Source: an uncultured Cetobacterium sp.
GTDB lineage: Bacteria > Fusobacteriota > Fusobacteriia > Fusobacteriales > Fusobacteriaceae
Assembly: GCA_900766645.1 (NCBI GenBank)
Contig: CAAFWD010000100.1
Span: 1 to 21,365, forward strand
Reading direction: 5' to 3'
Length of the DNA: 21,365 nt
Both the position numbers and the translations under genes were made by a program. Position 1 is the stretch's first letter. The number at the start of each line of letters is the position of its first letter. Shown piece after piece: positions 7,329-14,730 of this stretch. The notes beneath the pieces were generated by a model that saw nothing but the letters and a program-made list of their open reading frames with translations, did no database searches and was not told where the DNA came from.

Positions 7329-8645
7329 TTATAATTTTATAATTTTATCGTTAGATTGCATGAATTCTAAATATTGTTCTTTAGTCATAACTGGTTTAAA
7401 GTTATCTAAAATATCCTTTGCTTTAGTTGCATTTTGGAATAATAAATCAATTACAGTTAAGGCCATAGCTTTAGCAGGAGCTAAAATAGCTATATCAACA
7501 TCAACAGTTTTAAAATCTCTTGTGCGAAGGGCACCAGAGATTCCTCCAAACATAGGATGTAATGTAGGCATAATATGAGAAACATCCCCAAAATCAAATG
7601 AACCAGTGAAATCTCCACCTTGGATCATACCATTTTTCATTCCTAAAAATTCGATATTACTTTCTAAAACTTCTTCCATAGAGTCATGCTTTAAAATAGG
7701 TAGATATCCTGGAATTTCAGTAATTTCAATCTCTGCACCAACAGCATGAGCTCCAGCAACAAGGCCTCTATTTACTTTTTTGTTAGCATCAATCATTCCA
7801 TCGATAGTTCTAGCTCTAACATAAGCTTCCATTCTAACATCGGCAGGAACTGAGTTAACAATATCTCCACCTTTAGTTATGATAGGGTGGAATCTTACTC
7901 TATCGCTATCTTTAAATGTTTCTCTTTGAGCATGAACATTGTTGATTCCTAGCATTGCAGCATTAAGAGCATTAATCCCTTCGTGAGGTGCTGAACCAGC
8001 ATGAGATTCTTTACCAATAAATTTAACAGTTTTTCCTATAAATCCGTTACTAACAGGACCAGTCAATACTTGTTTTTCTCCTAAATCAAGAGCATGGAAC
8101 ATCATAGACATATCTACATCATCAAAAGCACCATTATAAATCATCTCTTGCTTACCACCGAAATATTTTATTTTATTTTCCTCTCTAAGCTTAGTTCTAT
8201 ATCCAAGCTCAACAAACTCTTCAGCAGGAGTTGCAATAAAATCAACTTTACCATCTAAGAATTCTAGAACTCCAGATTTAACTAAACCTGTTGCAGCTCC
8301 TAACATTCCAGCAATTTGAATATGATGGCCACAAGCATGAACTGCTCCAAGTTCGTTCGAGTCAATGTGATCACTACAAGAAATTGCATCTAATTCTCCA
8401 AGAATTGCAATTTTTGGACCGTTAGTATTTTGGTTAGATCTAGCTCTACATCCAGTATAAGCGATTCCTTTTTCAGCAGCAAGTCCTAATTCTTTTTCAA
8501 AATAGTTAGCAACTATATCAGTTCCTTTAAATTCTTTATATCCAAATTCAGGATTATCATACATATTTTGTCCAGCTTGTAAAATAATATCTCTATTATT
8601 ATCAATAGCTTTTATAACTCTTTCTTTTAATTCATTGATATTCAT
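7329..8645 (-). CDS. M20-family metallo-amidohydrolase (AbgB/aminoacylase-like)
   Basis: M20 amidohydrolases cut amide bonds of N-acyl amino acids, aminobenzoyl-glutamate or small peptides with two metal ions. This 438-residue cytoplasmic protein shows the metal-site landmarks: GELDAIS (Asp86), HACGHH (residues 103-108) and the catalytic pair in TPAEE (Glu142-Glu143). A dimerisation-type middle domain follows (KESHAGSAPHEGINAL region). The overall form recalls AbgB and related hydrolases, but the substrate cannot be read from sequence. It is third in an operon, 27 nt after the small membrane protein, with a GGAGGA ribosome site. The context suggests it acts on a substrate brought in by the two upstream membrane proteins. 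It ends in the bidirectional terminator shared with cstA. Confidence 0.88.
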   Translation of the reverse strand: MNINELKERVIKAIDNNRDIILQAGQNMYDNPEFGYKEFKGTDIVANYFEKELGLAAEKGIAYTGCRARSNQNTNGPKIAILGELDAISCSDHIDSNELGAVHACGHHIQIAGMLGAATGLVKSGVLEFLDGKVDFIATPAEEFVELGYRTKLREENKIKYFGGKQEMIYNGAFDDVDMSMMFHALDLGEKQVLTGPVSNGFIGKTVKFIGKESHAGSAPHEGINALNAAMLGINNVHAQRETFKDSDRVRFHPIITKGGDIVNSVPADVRMEAYVRARTIDGMIDANKKVNRGLVAGAHAVGAEIEITEIPGYLPILKHDSMEEVLESNIEFLGMKNGMIQGGDFTGSFDFGDVSHIMPTLHPMFGGISGALRTRDFKTVDVDIAILAPAKAMALTVIDLLFQNATKAKDILDNFKPVMTKEQYLEFMQSNDKIIKL

Positions 8646-8672
8646 TGGGTAAATCCTCCAGTAAATTCTTTA

Positions 8673-9140
8673 TTAAATAGCTCCTTGAAGCGTTAAAACA
8701 GTTTGGGCAATGATAGCACATGCAAAGAAGATTGTAGTAAATACAACAACTGATATAATAACAATTTTCCAAGACATAGCTTTAAGTTGTTCAATTTTAT
8801 CTCCAACAGAGATTCCAGCAAAAGCAAGTAGTGGAGTGCATAAAGGCATGAACTCAACTGTTCCGATTTGTGGGGCAAAGAACTTTGAAATAGGTAGTGC
8901 TTCAAGGCTAACAATCATACCTATAATTGTTGCAGAAGCATATGCTGGTAACGGAAATTTAGGGAATATATCCTTAATTGCAAAAGCAAGTAAAGCTAGT
9001 AATATTATTAAAAGCATTCCGGGAATAGCACCTATAAATTCTTTTTGTAAACCAATTGCTTGTCCAGCTAAAACGATTAATCCAGCAGAAGACATTAACA
9101 TAAAGTATGTTAAATATTTTTTTATATCGAAACTACGCAT
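8673..9140 (-). CDS. Small integral membrane protein, second subunit of a DUF3100-like pair
   Basis: This 155-residue protein is almost entirely hydrophobic, with about four to five membrane segments: around residues 11-30, 36-54, 65-82, 98-112 and 124-148. I do not recognise a characterised family. It begins within the 3' end of the preceding gene (8-nt overlap), and its ribosome site GGAAGG lies inside that gene, so translation is coupled. An in-frame TAA sits immediately before its ATG, so it is a true separate gene and not a piece lost by a single frameshift. The overlap and shared operon suggest it forms a complex with the 269-residue protein, probably a transporter for the substrate of the M20 hydrolase (inference). 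Confidence 0.75.
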   Translation of the reverse strand: MRSFDIKKYLTYFMLMSSAGLIVLAGQAIGLQKEFIGAIPGMLLIILLALLAFAIKDIFPKFPLPAYASATIIGMIVSLEALPISKFFAPQIGTVEFMPLCTPLLAFAGISVGDKIEQLKAMSWKIVIISVVVFTTIFFACAIIAQTVLTLQGAI

Positions 9141-9942
9141 TTAGCATCCCTTCCTTTTTTCCAAGTTTTGATTCTAATTTTTTATAATACCATTCTGTGA
9201 ACGGAAGAGATATAAATACAAGAATATTAACCCCAGTTATTCCAGATAACATATTGCTTGTAGATGCATAAGCGAATATCTGTTCAGCATATTCTGGTGG
9301 TGCAGCAGCAGCAAGTGATGAGGCAGCAGCAGTCATCATACTTCCACTTCCAACTCCACAAGCCATTCCAAGGGCAAGTGGATGCAGTCCAGTGTATATA
9401 GCAACAGAACCTAAGATTCCGAAGAATATAGTTCCAACAATAGTTCCAGCAAGATAAACTCCAAGAACTCCACTTCCTTCAGCGGAAGAAATACCATATT
9501 TTTCACCGATAACTCCTAAAGAAGCTTCTCTACTAATACTAGATCCAGCACCAATAGATTCTCTTTTTAAACCAAGTTTAAGAGCTAAAGGAACAGCAAC
9601 TAATGGAGCTAATACATGTCCAAATTCTTGTGCAATAAATGCAGGTCCAGCCTGTATAATTTTATCTATGTTAGGCCCAACAAAAGTTCCTAATTTAATT
9701 CCAAGCATAAGTAAAATAAGCATAACCATATCGCTAGCTATTTTCATCTCTTTTTCGCCAATTGTTTCTTTTAAAATAGCGATTTTTTTACCTAAAAGGT
9801 CAGGTGTTATTGCCATACCAATCATAACAGCATAAAGCATAGGGAAAAGAGCAATTTTTCCAAACTGTAATTTTCCTACAGCTTCACATGCTAGAGAAAT
9901 AATAGTTACGATGGCAAAAACATTAATGATGTGTTTTTTCAT
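9133..9942 (-). CDS. DUF3100-like integral membrane protein, first subunit of a probable transporter
   Basis: This 269-residue membrane protein has roughly seven to eight hydrophobic segments and resembles what I recall of the DUF3100 family: an N-terminal EAVGKLQFGKIALFPMLYA stretch and a glycine-rich core GAGSSISREASLGVIGEKYG. A central segment, GMACGVGSGSMMTAAASSL, and a final NMLSGITGVNILVF segment could line a substrate path. No function is established for the family as far as I know. It heads an operon with the overlapping 155-residue membrane protein and the M20 hydrolase. The analogy is to AbgT-AbgAB, where a transporter travels with its hydrolase; this is inference. A promoter and a palindromic operator candidate lie just upstream. 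Confidence 0.75.
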   Translation of the reverse strand: MKKHIINVFAIVTIISLACEAVGKLQFGKIALFPMLYAVMIGMAITPDLLGKKIAILKETIGEKEMKIASDMVMLILLMLGIKLGTFVGPNIDKIIQAGPAFIAQEFGHVLAPLVAVPLALKLGLKRESIGAGSSISREASLGVIGEKYGISSAEGSGVLGVYLAGTIVGTIFFGILGSVAIYTGLHPLALGMACGVGSGSMMTAAASSLAAAAPPEYAEQIFAYASTSNMLSGITGVNILVFISLPFTEWYYKKLESKLGKKEGMLNA

Positions 9943-9968
9943 GATTTAAAGTACCTCTCTTTATATTT

Positions 9969-9980
9969 AGGACATGTCCT
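9969..9980. promoter_or_regulatory. Palindromic operator candidate AGGACATGTCCT
   Basis: This is a perfect 12-bp inverted repeat lying about 8-20 nt downstream of the predicted transcription start of the DUF3100/M20 operon and 26 nt before the start codon. A symmetric site in that position suits binding by a dimeric repressor. The regulator is not recognisable in the window. Confidence 0.5.
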
Positions 9981-9994
9981 TTATTTGTGTATAA

Positions 9995-10023
9995 TTTGTA
10001 TCATATTTAATTGAAAATGTCAA
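9995..10023 (-). promoter_or_regulatory. Promoter of the DUF3100-like/M20 operon
   Basis: On the minus strand, TTGACA (10018-10023) is followed after 17 bp by TACAAA (9995-10000), preceded by a TG in the extended -10 position. The -35 is perfect, while the -10 matches moderately. Confidence 0.65.
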
Positions 10024-10041
10024 ATAAAAGAACTAAAAAAT

Positions 10042-10092
10042 AAAAAAAACCTCTCTTTTTAAATGTCTTAAATTCAAAAAAAGAGGTTTTTT
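10042..10092 (-). terminator. Terminator of the USP-like gene
   Basis: On the minus strand, a stem CCTCTTTTTT/AAAAGAGAGG with one G-U pair and a loop of about 17 nt is followed by eight T residues. The A run on the other flank may make it weakly bidirectional. Confidence 0.75.
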
Positions 10093-10101
10093 ATTATAAA
10101 A

Positions 10102-10863
10102 TTATCCAATAAATATATTTGTAGTGATGTTTTCTAAAAGATTAAGGCCCATTCTATTTGTAATTTTTTCAAAGAAGAAAGATCTACTTAGATTCCCCAT
10201 AATCATTAGATCAAATTGATTTAGGTTATAATAAAAATCATCTATACTATGATCATTTGTATTAAAATTGTATACTTTAGTTTTGAATCCTTTTCCTTCA
10301 ATAAGGTCATTTAAATAAAGGTTTGGTTCTCCGTAGTTCCAAGTAAAGATAGAGACATTTTCAATTGATGAATCATCAAAGAGATTTAAAAAATTGTAAG
10401 TGCTAATATTTACTTTAATTCCATCATTAGAAGCAATAGCTATTTTTTCAAAAGTTAGAGGTTTATTTCTAATAATAATTAGTGGTCTGAAAATAATTTT
10501 AAGTGTATCAATGAATACGTCATCTAAAAGAGATTCTTGATTTAAAAGTAAAAGATCACAATATTTTAAATGCTCTTTTAAAGCATGAGTAGTTAATCCC
10601 GTTTCGATTATAATATTTTCTTTGAATCCATATTTTTGGAAACCAGTTTTTACTTTTTCTAAAAATTCAGTATTTATTTCATCTAATAATTTAACTGCTA
10701 TTCCAGATCCCATTACAGTATCTCTTACAGGCATACTATAGGATATATCATTAACAAATAAAGGAACCATTTCAAAACCAAAAGAGTGATTTAAATTTTT
10801 ATAACTTTTTAAAAGTAAATCAATATCACAACCATTTCTAAATAGAATTAAAACTTTTTTCAT
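10102..10863 (-). CDS. Tandem universal-stress-protein-like protein (degenerate nucleotide site)
   Basis: This 253-residue soluble protein looks like two UspA-type alpha/beta repeats. One runs from the opening strand MKKVLILFRNG to about residue 135, the other from FEKIAIASNDG to the end. Each repeat closes with the typical hydrophobic strand and IIIR or IFIG ending. The glycine pattern GxxGx(9)G(S/T), which marks ATP-binding members, is not visible; the second repeat has MGNLSRSFFF at that place. It may be a non-ATP-binding or protein-binding member. Family assignment rests on fold pattern rather than strong motifs. A GAGGAGGA ribosome site precedes the start. It is flanked on both sides by terminators, so it appears to be a single-gene unit, but I could not define a good promoter. 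Confidence 0.6.
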   Translation of the reverse strand: MKKVLILFRNGCDIDLLLKSYKNLNHSFGFEMVPLFVNDISYSMPVRDTVMGSGIAVKLLDEINTEFLEKVKTGFQKYGFKENIIIETGLTTHALKEHLKYCDLLLLNQESLLDDVFIDTLKIIFRPLIIIRNKPLTFEKIAIASNDGIKVNISTYNFLNLFDDSSIENVSIFTWNYGEPNLYLNDLIEGKGFKTKVYNFNTNDHSIDDFYYNLNQFDLMIMGNLSRSFFFEKITNRMGLNLLENITTNIFIG

Positions 10864-10903
10864 ATCTGATCCTCCTCAACTTGGTATATAATAATTTACT
10901 ACT

Positions 10904-10946
10904 AAAAAAAATTGAATATCCTTTATTTTCATAAATGATATTCAAT
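10904..10946 (-). terminator. Terminator of the EamA transporter gene
   Basis: On the minus strand a perfect 10-bp stem (10937-10946 with 10911-10920, 16-nt loop) is followed by a run of seven to eight T residues. It starts 11 nt after the stop codon. Confidence 0.85.
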
Positions 10947-10956
10947 ATGAAGATGA

Positions 10957-11820
10957 CTATATAGTTTTTCTTTGAGATAAAATATAATTGAAAATAGCAG
11001 CTCCTATTATAATACTTCCCCCTATTAAACTTAACATATCAGGAACTTCTCCCCAAGAGAAGAAACCAATGATTGCAGAGAATATGATACTTAAATACTG
11101 ATAGACAGAAACTTCACTGGCTAGTGCAAATTTATATGCGTAAGCAAGGGCAACTTGGCCTATAGTTGCAAACACTCCAGTCAAAAGAAGATAGATTAAT
11201 TGACTTGTATTAGGAACTATAAATCCTGTAGCAAGCATTAAAGGGATCATGCCTACAGCGGAAAAAGTAGAAAACCATAAAACCAATGTTTGAGGATCTT
11301 CAAAAGTTCTCAAGTATCTAACCAAAGTATAGGCTCCACCAGCAAAAATAGCAGATAGAAAACCGGCTAAAGCAGGGATCATTTCAAAGCTAAATTTTGG
11401 TTTTATAACTAGTAAAGCACCAAATAAAACAATAAATAAAATAGGGAGTTGGTGTCTTTCTAATCTTTCTTTCAAAAATATAGTTGCAAAAAATGTAACA
11501 AAAAATGGAGAAAGCTTATTAAGTAAAGCAGAATCAGCTAGATAAAGATGATTAATTGAGTAAAAATAAAGCATTGCACCAATAAGTCCTAGAGTACATC
11601 TAAAAATCATAAACATTCTACTTTTATTACTACTTCCAAATATATTTATATTTTTTTTATTAATTGTGAATAGAAGAATTACAACTCCAACTAAATTTCT
11701 AAAAAATAATTTTTCAAATGTTGAAATATCTTGTCCAACAACTTTAACTGTAGCTCCCATAAGAGCCATAGCTAAAGCCGATATGCACATCCATATTGTT
11801 CCTTTTAATCTGTTATTCAT
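10957..11820 (-). CDS. DMT-superfamily transporter (EamA type)
   Basis: This 287-residue inner-membrane protein has ten hydrophobic segments arranged as two EamA repeats, about residues 6-137 and 148-280. Typical landmarks are the start GTIWMCISALAMALMGATVK, FEKLFFRNLVG after the first helix, and LLNKLSPFFVTFFATIFLKERL in the first repeat. The second repeat carries the matching VYQYLSIIFSAIIGFFSWGE. Members export or import metabolites and amino acids; no substrate can be assigned. The start follows AAGGTAGG. An extended -10 element, TGTTAGAAT on the minus strand (11855-11863), lies upstream with no good -35, so it probably has its own weak promoter in the gap after alanine dehydrogenase. Confidence 0.88.
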   Translation of the reverse strand: MNNRLKGTIWMCISALAMALMGATVKVVGQDISTFEKLFFRNLVGVVILLFTINKKNINIFGSSNKSRMFMIFRCTLGLIGAMLYFYSINHLYLADSALLNKLSPFFVTFFATIFLKERLERHQLPILFIVLFGALLVIKPKFSFEMIPALAGFLSAIFAGGAYTLVRYLRTFEDPQTLVLWFSTFSAVGMIPLMLATGFIVPNTSQLIYLLLTGVFATIGQVALAYAYKFALASEVSVYQYLSIIFSAIIGFFSWGEVPDMLSLIGGSIIIGAAIFNYILSQRKTI

Positions 11821-11900
11821 AAAATACCTACCTTAAAATTTTATTTCTAAGGATATTCTAACATAAAAAGCAATCAATAGGAATATAGTGGAGTTTTATT

Positions 11901-13013
11901 TTATAGTATTGATTTTAAATCAAAAAATTCGAGATCAAATAATGAGCTGATAATTCTATATGTACAATGTCCGTTATGAAGATTTACACCGGTTTCTAAT
12001 TCGGGATATTTTTTAATTGCTTCTTTTAATCCTAAGTTACAGATAGATTTTAAATAATTAAATGTAGCATTAGTAAGTGCAATAGTTGAAGATTTAGGAT
12101 AGGCTCCTGGAATATTTGTTACACAATAATGGGTTATACCGTTTACACTGTATATTGGATTTTCATGTGTTGTAGGTTTTGAAGTTTCAAAACATCCACC
12201 TTGATCAATAGATATATCAACAAGAACACTTCCTTTTTCTAATAAACAAAGATCATCTTTTTTTATTAATTTAGGAGTCTTATTTCCAGGAATTAGTACA
12301 GTTCCGATTATAAGATCAGAATTTTGAATAGAATTTTGAATATTAGATTCGTTAGAATAAAGAGTTTCAACTTGATTATGATATAGATCGTTGATATATT
12401 TAAGCTTTTCAATATTTTTATCTAAAATAATAACCTGACATCCTAAACTATATATAACTTTTAATGCGCCTTGACCGGCAATTCCAGCTCCAAGAATAAC
12501 TACTTTTCCTCTTTTTGTTCCAGTTACTCCACTTAAAAAAAGACCTTTGCCTTTTTGTGGACTGGATAAAAAATACATACCTAAAGTAGCGGATATTTTT
12601 CCTGCAATTTCTGACATAGGGGCAAGAAGAGGTAGAGATCCATTTTTTAATTGAACAGTTTCATATGCTATAAAAGTTGCTTTTGTTTTAAGAAGTTTTA
12701 AAGTTAAACTTTTATCAGCAGCTAAATGAAGATAGGTGTAGATTATGTGATTTGGCTTAATAAGTGGAATTTCAACTTCTTGAGGTTCCTTAACTTTAAT
12801 AACGATATCTGAATTGAAATAAATCTCTTCTAAAGTGGAAAGTATTTTTGCTCCTGCTATTAAATATTCTTGATCGCTAAACCCAGCATTTATTCCAGCA
12901 TTTTTTTCTATAAAAACATCATGTCCGTTAGTAATAAGCTCTTTGACTCCCTGAGGAGTTAAGCCGACTCTATTTTCATTATTTTTAATCTCTTTTGGAA
13001 TTCCAACAATCAT
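11901..13013 (-). CDS. ald: Alanine dehydrogenase
   Basis: The enzyme converts L-alanine and NAD+ to pyruvate, ammonia and NADH in the cytoplasm. The length of 370 residues is standard. The catalytic and pyruvate-binding residues known from Bacillus-type enzymes fall at the expected positions: Arg15 in NRVGLTP, Lys75 in KVKEPQ, His96 in YTYLHLAAD and Asp270 in VDISIDQGG. The NAD fold shows GAGIAG (175-180) with the acidic Asp198 after the second strand. HYCVTNIPGAYP near residue 295 is also diagnostic. The start follows TAGGAGGT. It lies downstream of the APC permease, separated by a strong terminator. The pair suggests uptake and oxidation of alanine, although the permease substrate is inferred. 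Confidence 0.96.
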   Translation of the reverse strand: MIVGIPKEIKNNENRVGLTPQGVKELITNGHDVFIEKNAGINAGFSDQEYLIAGAKILSTLEEIYFNSDIVIKVKEPQEVEIPLIKPNHIIYTYLHLAADKSLTLKLLKTKATFIAYETVQLKNGSLPLLAPMSEIAGKISATLGMYFLSSPQKGKGLFLSGVTGTKRGKVVILGAGIAGQGALKVIYSLGCQVIILDKNIEKLKYINDLYHNQVETLYSNESNIQNSIQNSDLIIGTVLIPGNKTPKLIKKDDLCLLEKGSVLVDISIDQGGCFETSKPTTHENPIYSVNGITHYCVTNIPGAYPKSSTIALTNATFNYLKSICNLGLKEAIKKYPELETGVNLHNGHCTYRIISSLFDLEFFDLKSIL

Positions 13014-13068
13014 AAATTACCTCCTAAGTTCTTTTAAAAACTATTCTTGTAAAAATATATTTTCCTTC

Positions 13069-13100
13069 AAAAAAAAGATATCGTTATAACGATATCTTTT
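13069..13100 (-). terminator. Palindromic terminator between the APC permease and ald
   Basis: A 28-bp perfect palindrome (13073-13100) folds into a hairpin that is followed on the minus strand by eight T residues. It begins 5 nt after the permease stop codon. Only 55 nt remain before ald, so ald relies on read-through or on a promoter packed into that space; I see no convincing hexamers there. Confidence 0.88.
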
Positions 13101-13105
13101 GAAAA

Positions 13106-14545
13106 TTATAAATTATTAGTTTTTTTTGCAATTTTAGGAAAAATAAATCCAAGTCCAACTAAAACTATTGGTGTTAAAATATTTAAAGTTATTTGGAAAA
13201 ACCACTCTGAAGTAAATAGTGGGGTATTTTTAGGGAATACACCCATTGAGCAAGCAAAAGCTGTAAATATAAAGCACCAAACACCCATTAAAGTTGCAAG
13301 CTTATCATTTTTAATAAATTTGTAGCTTGTTCTAGCACTTAGTTCTTTATTTTTTAGAAGACCTCTCAGGCCAATATAAGCTAGAAATACCCATAGATAT
13401 CTAAGTGGCATAACAATTGAATTTAAATCTAAAAGCCAGTTATATAAATGATTCATATCTCCAATTCCAATTGCAGGTATTATAATTAATATACCAACTA
13501 AAATTGCAGTTAGTTTATATCCATTAATCGGGGCACCATATTCATTTGTTTTAGCAAAAGATTTAGGAATAAAGTTTTTATCAGCATCTCCAATTAAAAT
13601 TTTAAGAGGAGCATCAATAGAAAACATTAAACTTGAAAGTTGCGCTAAAACATTTGCAGCAGCATAAAGAATCATTAAAGAGTTCCCAACACCATAATAT
13701 TCTCCTAAAAGTTTAAAAGCGTAGTACTGCCCATTCATTTTTAAATCAGCTGGAAGATTATTGCTATCAAACATGATTCCCATAGCAAATGATCCTAAAA
13801 GTGCAGACATTCCAACCATAGCGGCTAAAGCAATCATTCCCTTAGGGAAATTTTTAGATGGATCATCAATGTCTTTTACATATGGAGATATTTTTTCACA
13901 TCCACCAACAGCAAAAACCAACATAGAAATAGTAGTAAAATATCTAAAATCAAACTTTGGAAGAAAAGTACTTAAATTCCAAGTTTGTGTAGCTGAATGA
14001 ACTCCAACAAAAGAAGGTGCAGCTACAGTTAAAAGAATATATAAAATACCCATAAAGAACATTGATGTTCCTGCCATAGCACCTATTTTTTTTAGAGAAT
14101 TTATCCCTTTAGAAGATAACCAAAGGAAAAATAAAAATACAGCTAAAACTAAACTTTGTAAAATTAAAGGGTTAATCTCCTTTACAGTATCTCCGTTTTG
14201 GAAAACAACCCAGCTAAGAGCAACTAAAACAGATTGCGGTTTTTGTGCTAAGTAAGGGATATGTACAACCCAATATGTCCAACCTGCAAGATAAGCTATC
14301 ATAGGACCATAAGTTGACCCAACCCAACTTGAAACTCCACCTGATTTATCTTCAAAGGCTGATCCCATTTCTCCAACCATCAAAGCATAAGGAAGGAAAT
14401 ATAAAGAAAGAATAAGTATCCACGATACAACAACAGTAAGTCCTTGATTAGCATAGTTATTAACGACATTGCCGAATCCCCACACAACTGTGAATCCCAT
14501 CATAGCAAGCATACGCCAATTAAGTTTTTTTGTTTCTGAACTCAT
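13106..14545 (-). CDS. APC-superfamily amino-acid permease
   Basis: This 479-residue protein has about twelve to thirteen membrane segments and belongs to the amino acid-polyamine-organocation superfamily. The first helix region MLAMMGFTVVWGFGNVVNNY carries the unwound-helix glycines, and GEMGSAFEDKSGGVSSWV corresponds to the conserved second-helix entry of the glutamate/GABA antiporter-like and YjeM-like branches. The middle FAVGGCEKISPYVKDIDDPSKNFPKGM matches the family's helix 6 and following loop. Substrate cannot be assigned. Next to alanine dehydrogenase, alanine or another small neutral amino acid is a reasonable guess. The start follows AAGGAG. Confidence 0.88.
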   Translation of the reverse strand: MSSETKKLNWRMLAMMGFTVVWGFGNVVNNYANQGLTVVVSWILILSLYFLPYALMVGEMGSAFEDKSGGVSSWVGSTYGPMIAYLAGWTYWVVHIPYLAQKPQSVLVALSWVVFQNGDTVKEINPLILQSLVLAVFLFFLWLSSKGINSLKKIGAMAGTSMFFMGILYILLTVAAPSFVGVHSATQTWNLSTFLPKFDFRYFTTISMLVFAVGGCEKISPYVKDIDDPSKNFPKGMIALAAMVGMSALLGSFAMGIMFDSNNLPADLKMNGQYYAFKLLGEYYGVGNSLMILYAAANVLAQLSSLMFSIDAPLKILIGDADKNFIPKSFAKTNEYGAPINGYKLTAILVGILIIIPAIGIGDMNHLYNWLLDLNSIVMPLRYLWVFLAYIGLRGLLKNKELSARTSYKFIKNDKLATLMGVWCFIFTAFACSMGVFPKNTPLFTSEWFFQITLNILTPIVLVGLGFIFPKIAKKTNNL

Positions 14546-14595
14546 TAAAAGTAACTCCTTTATGTAATTATTTTTTTCACGTTTTGCAACTGAAT

Positions 14596-14624
14596 AGAAT
14601 ACAGGAAAAAATAGAAAATATCAA
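14596..14624 (-). promoter_or_regulatory. Promoter of the APC permease gene
   Basis: On the minus strand TTGATA (14619-14624) and TATTCT (14596-14601) are separated by 17 bp. An alternative with TTGACT at 14639-14644 and a TATTTT -10 also exists, so the exact element is uncertain. Confidence 0.55.
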
Positions 14625-14683
14625 ATAAAAATTGCTAAAGTCAAAAAAAATAAAAACTTTTTTTCAAAAAAGGACATATTGAT

Positions 14684-14717
14684 AATAAAAAACACTCCCT
14701 TAAAATAGAGAGTGTTT
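14684..14717 (-). terminator. Terminator of the alpha/beta hydrolase gene
   Basis: On the minus strand, a 10-bp stem with one G-T pair (14708-14717 with 14690-14699, 8-nt loop) is followed by TTTTTTATTAT. It lies 14 nt past the hydrolase stop codon. Confidence 0.82.
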
Positions 14718-14730
14718 AAAGTTAAATATT

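Noticed and set aside
8710..9144. Long open frame on the + strand opposite the small membrane protein.
   Set aside because: It is the antisense image of the 155-residue membrane protein, has no ribosome site and its residue make-up is that expected of a shadow frame.
9133..9170. A possible programmed frameshift fusing the two DUF3100-like membrane proteins: a correctly phased A_AAA_AAG heptamer lies near the end of the first gene.
   Set aside because: A -1 shift there reads into a stop (TAA) a few codons later in the wrong frame, and the second gene's own frame has a TAA directly before its ATG plus a ribosome site. They are two genes.
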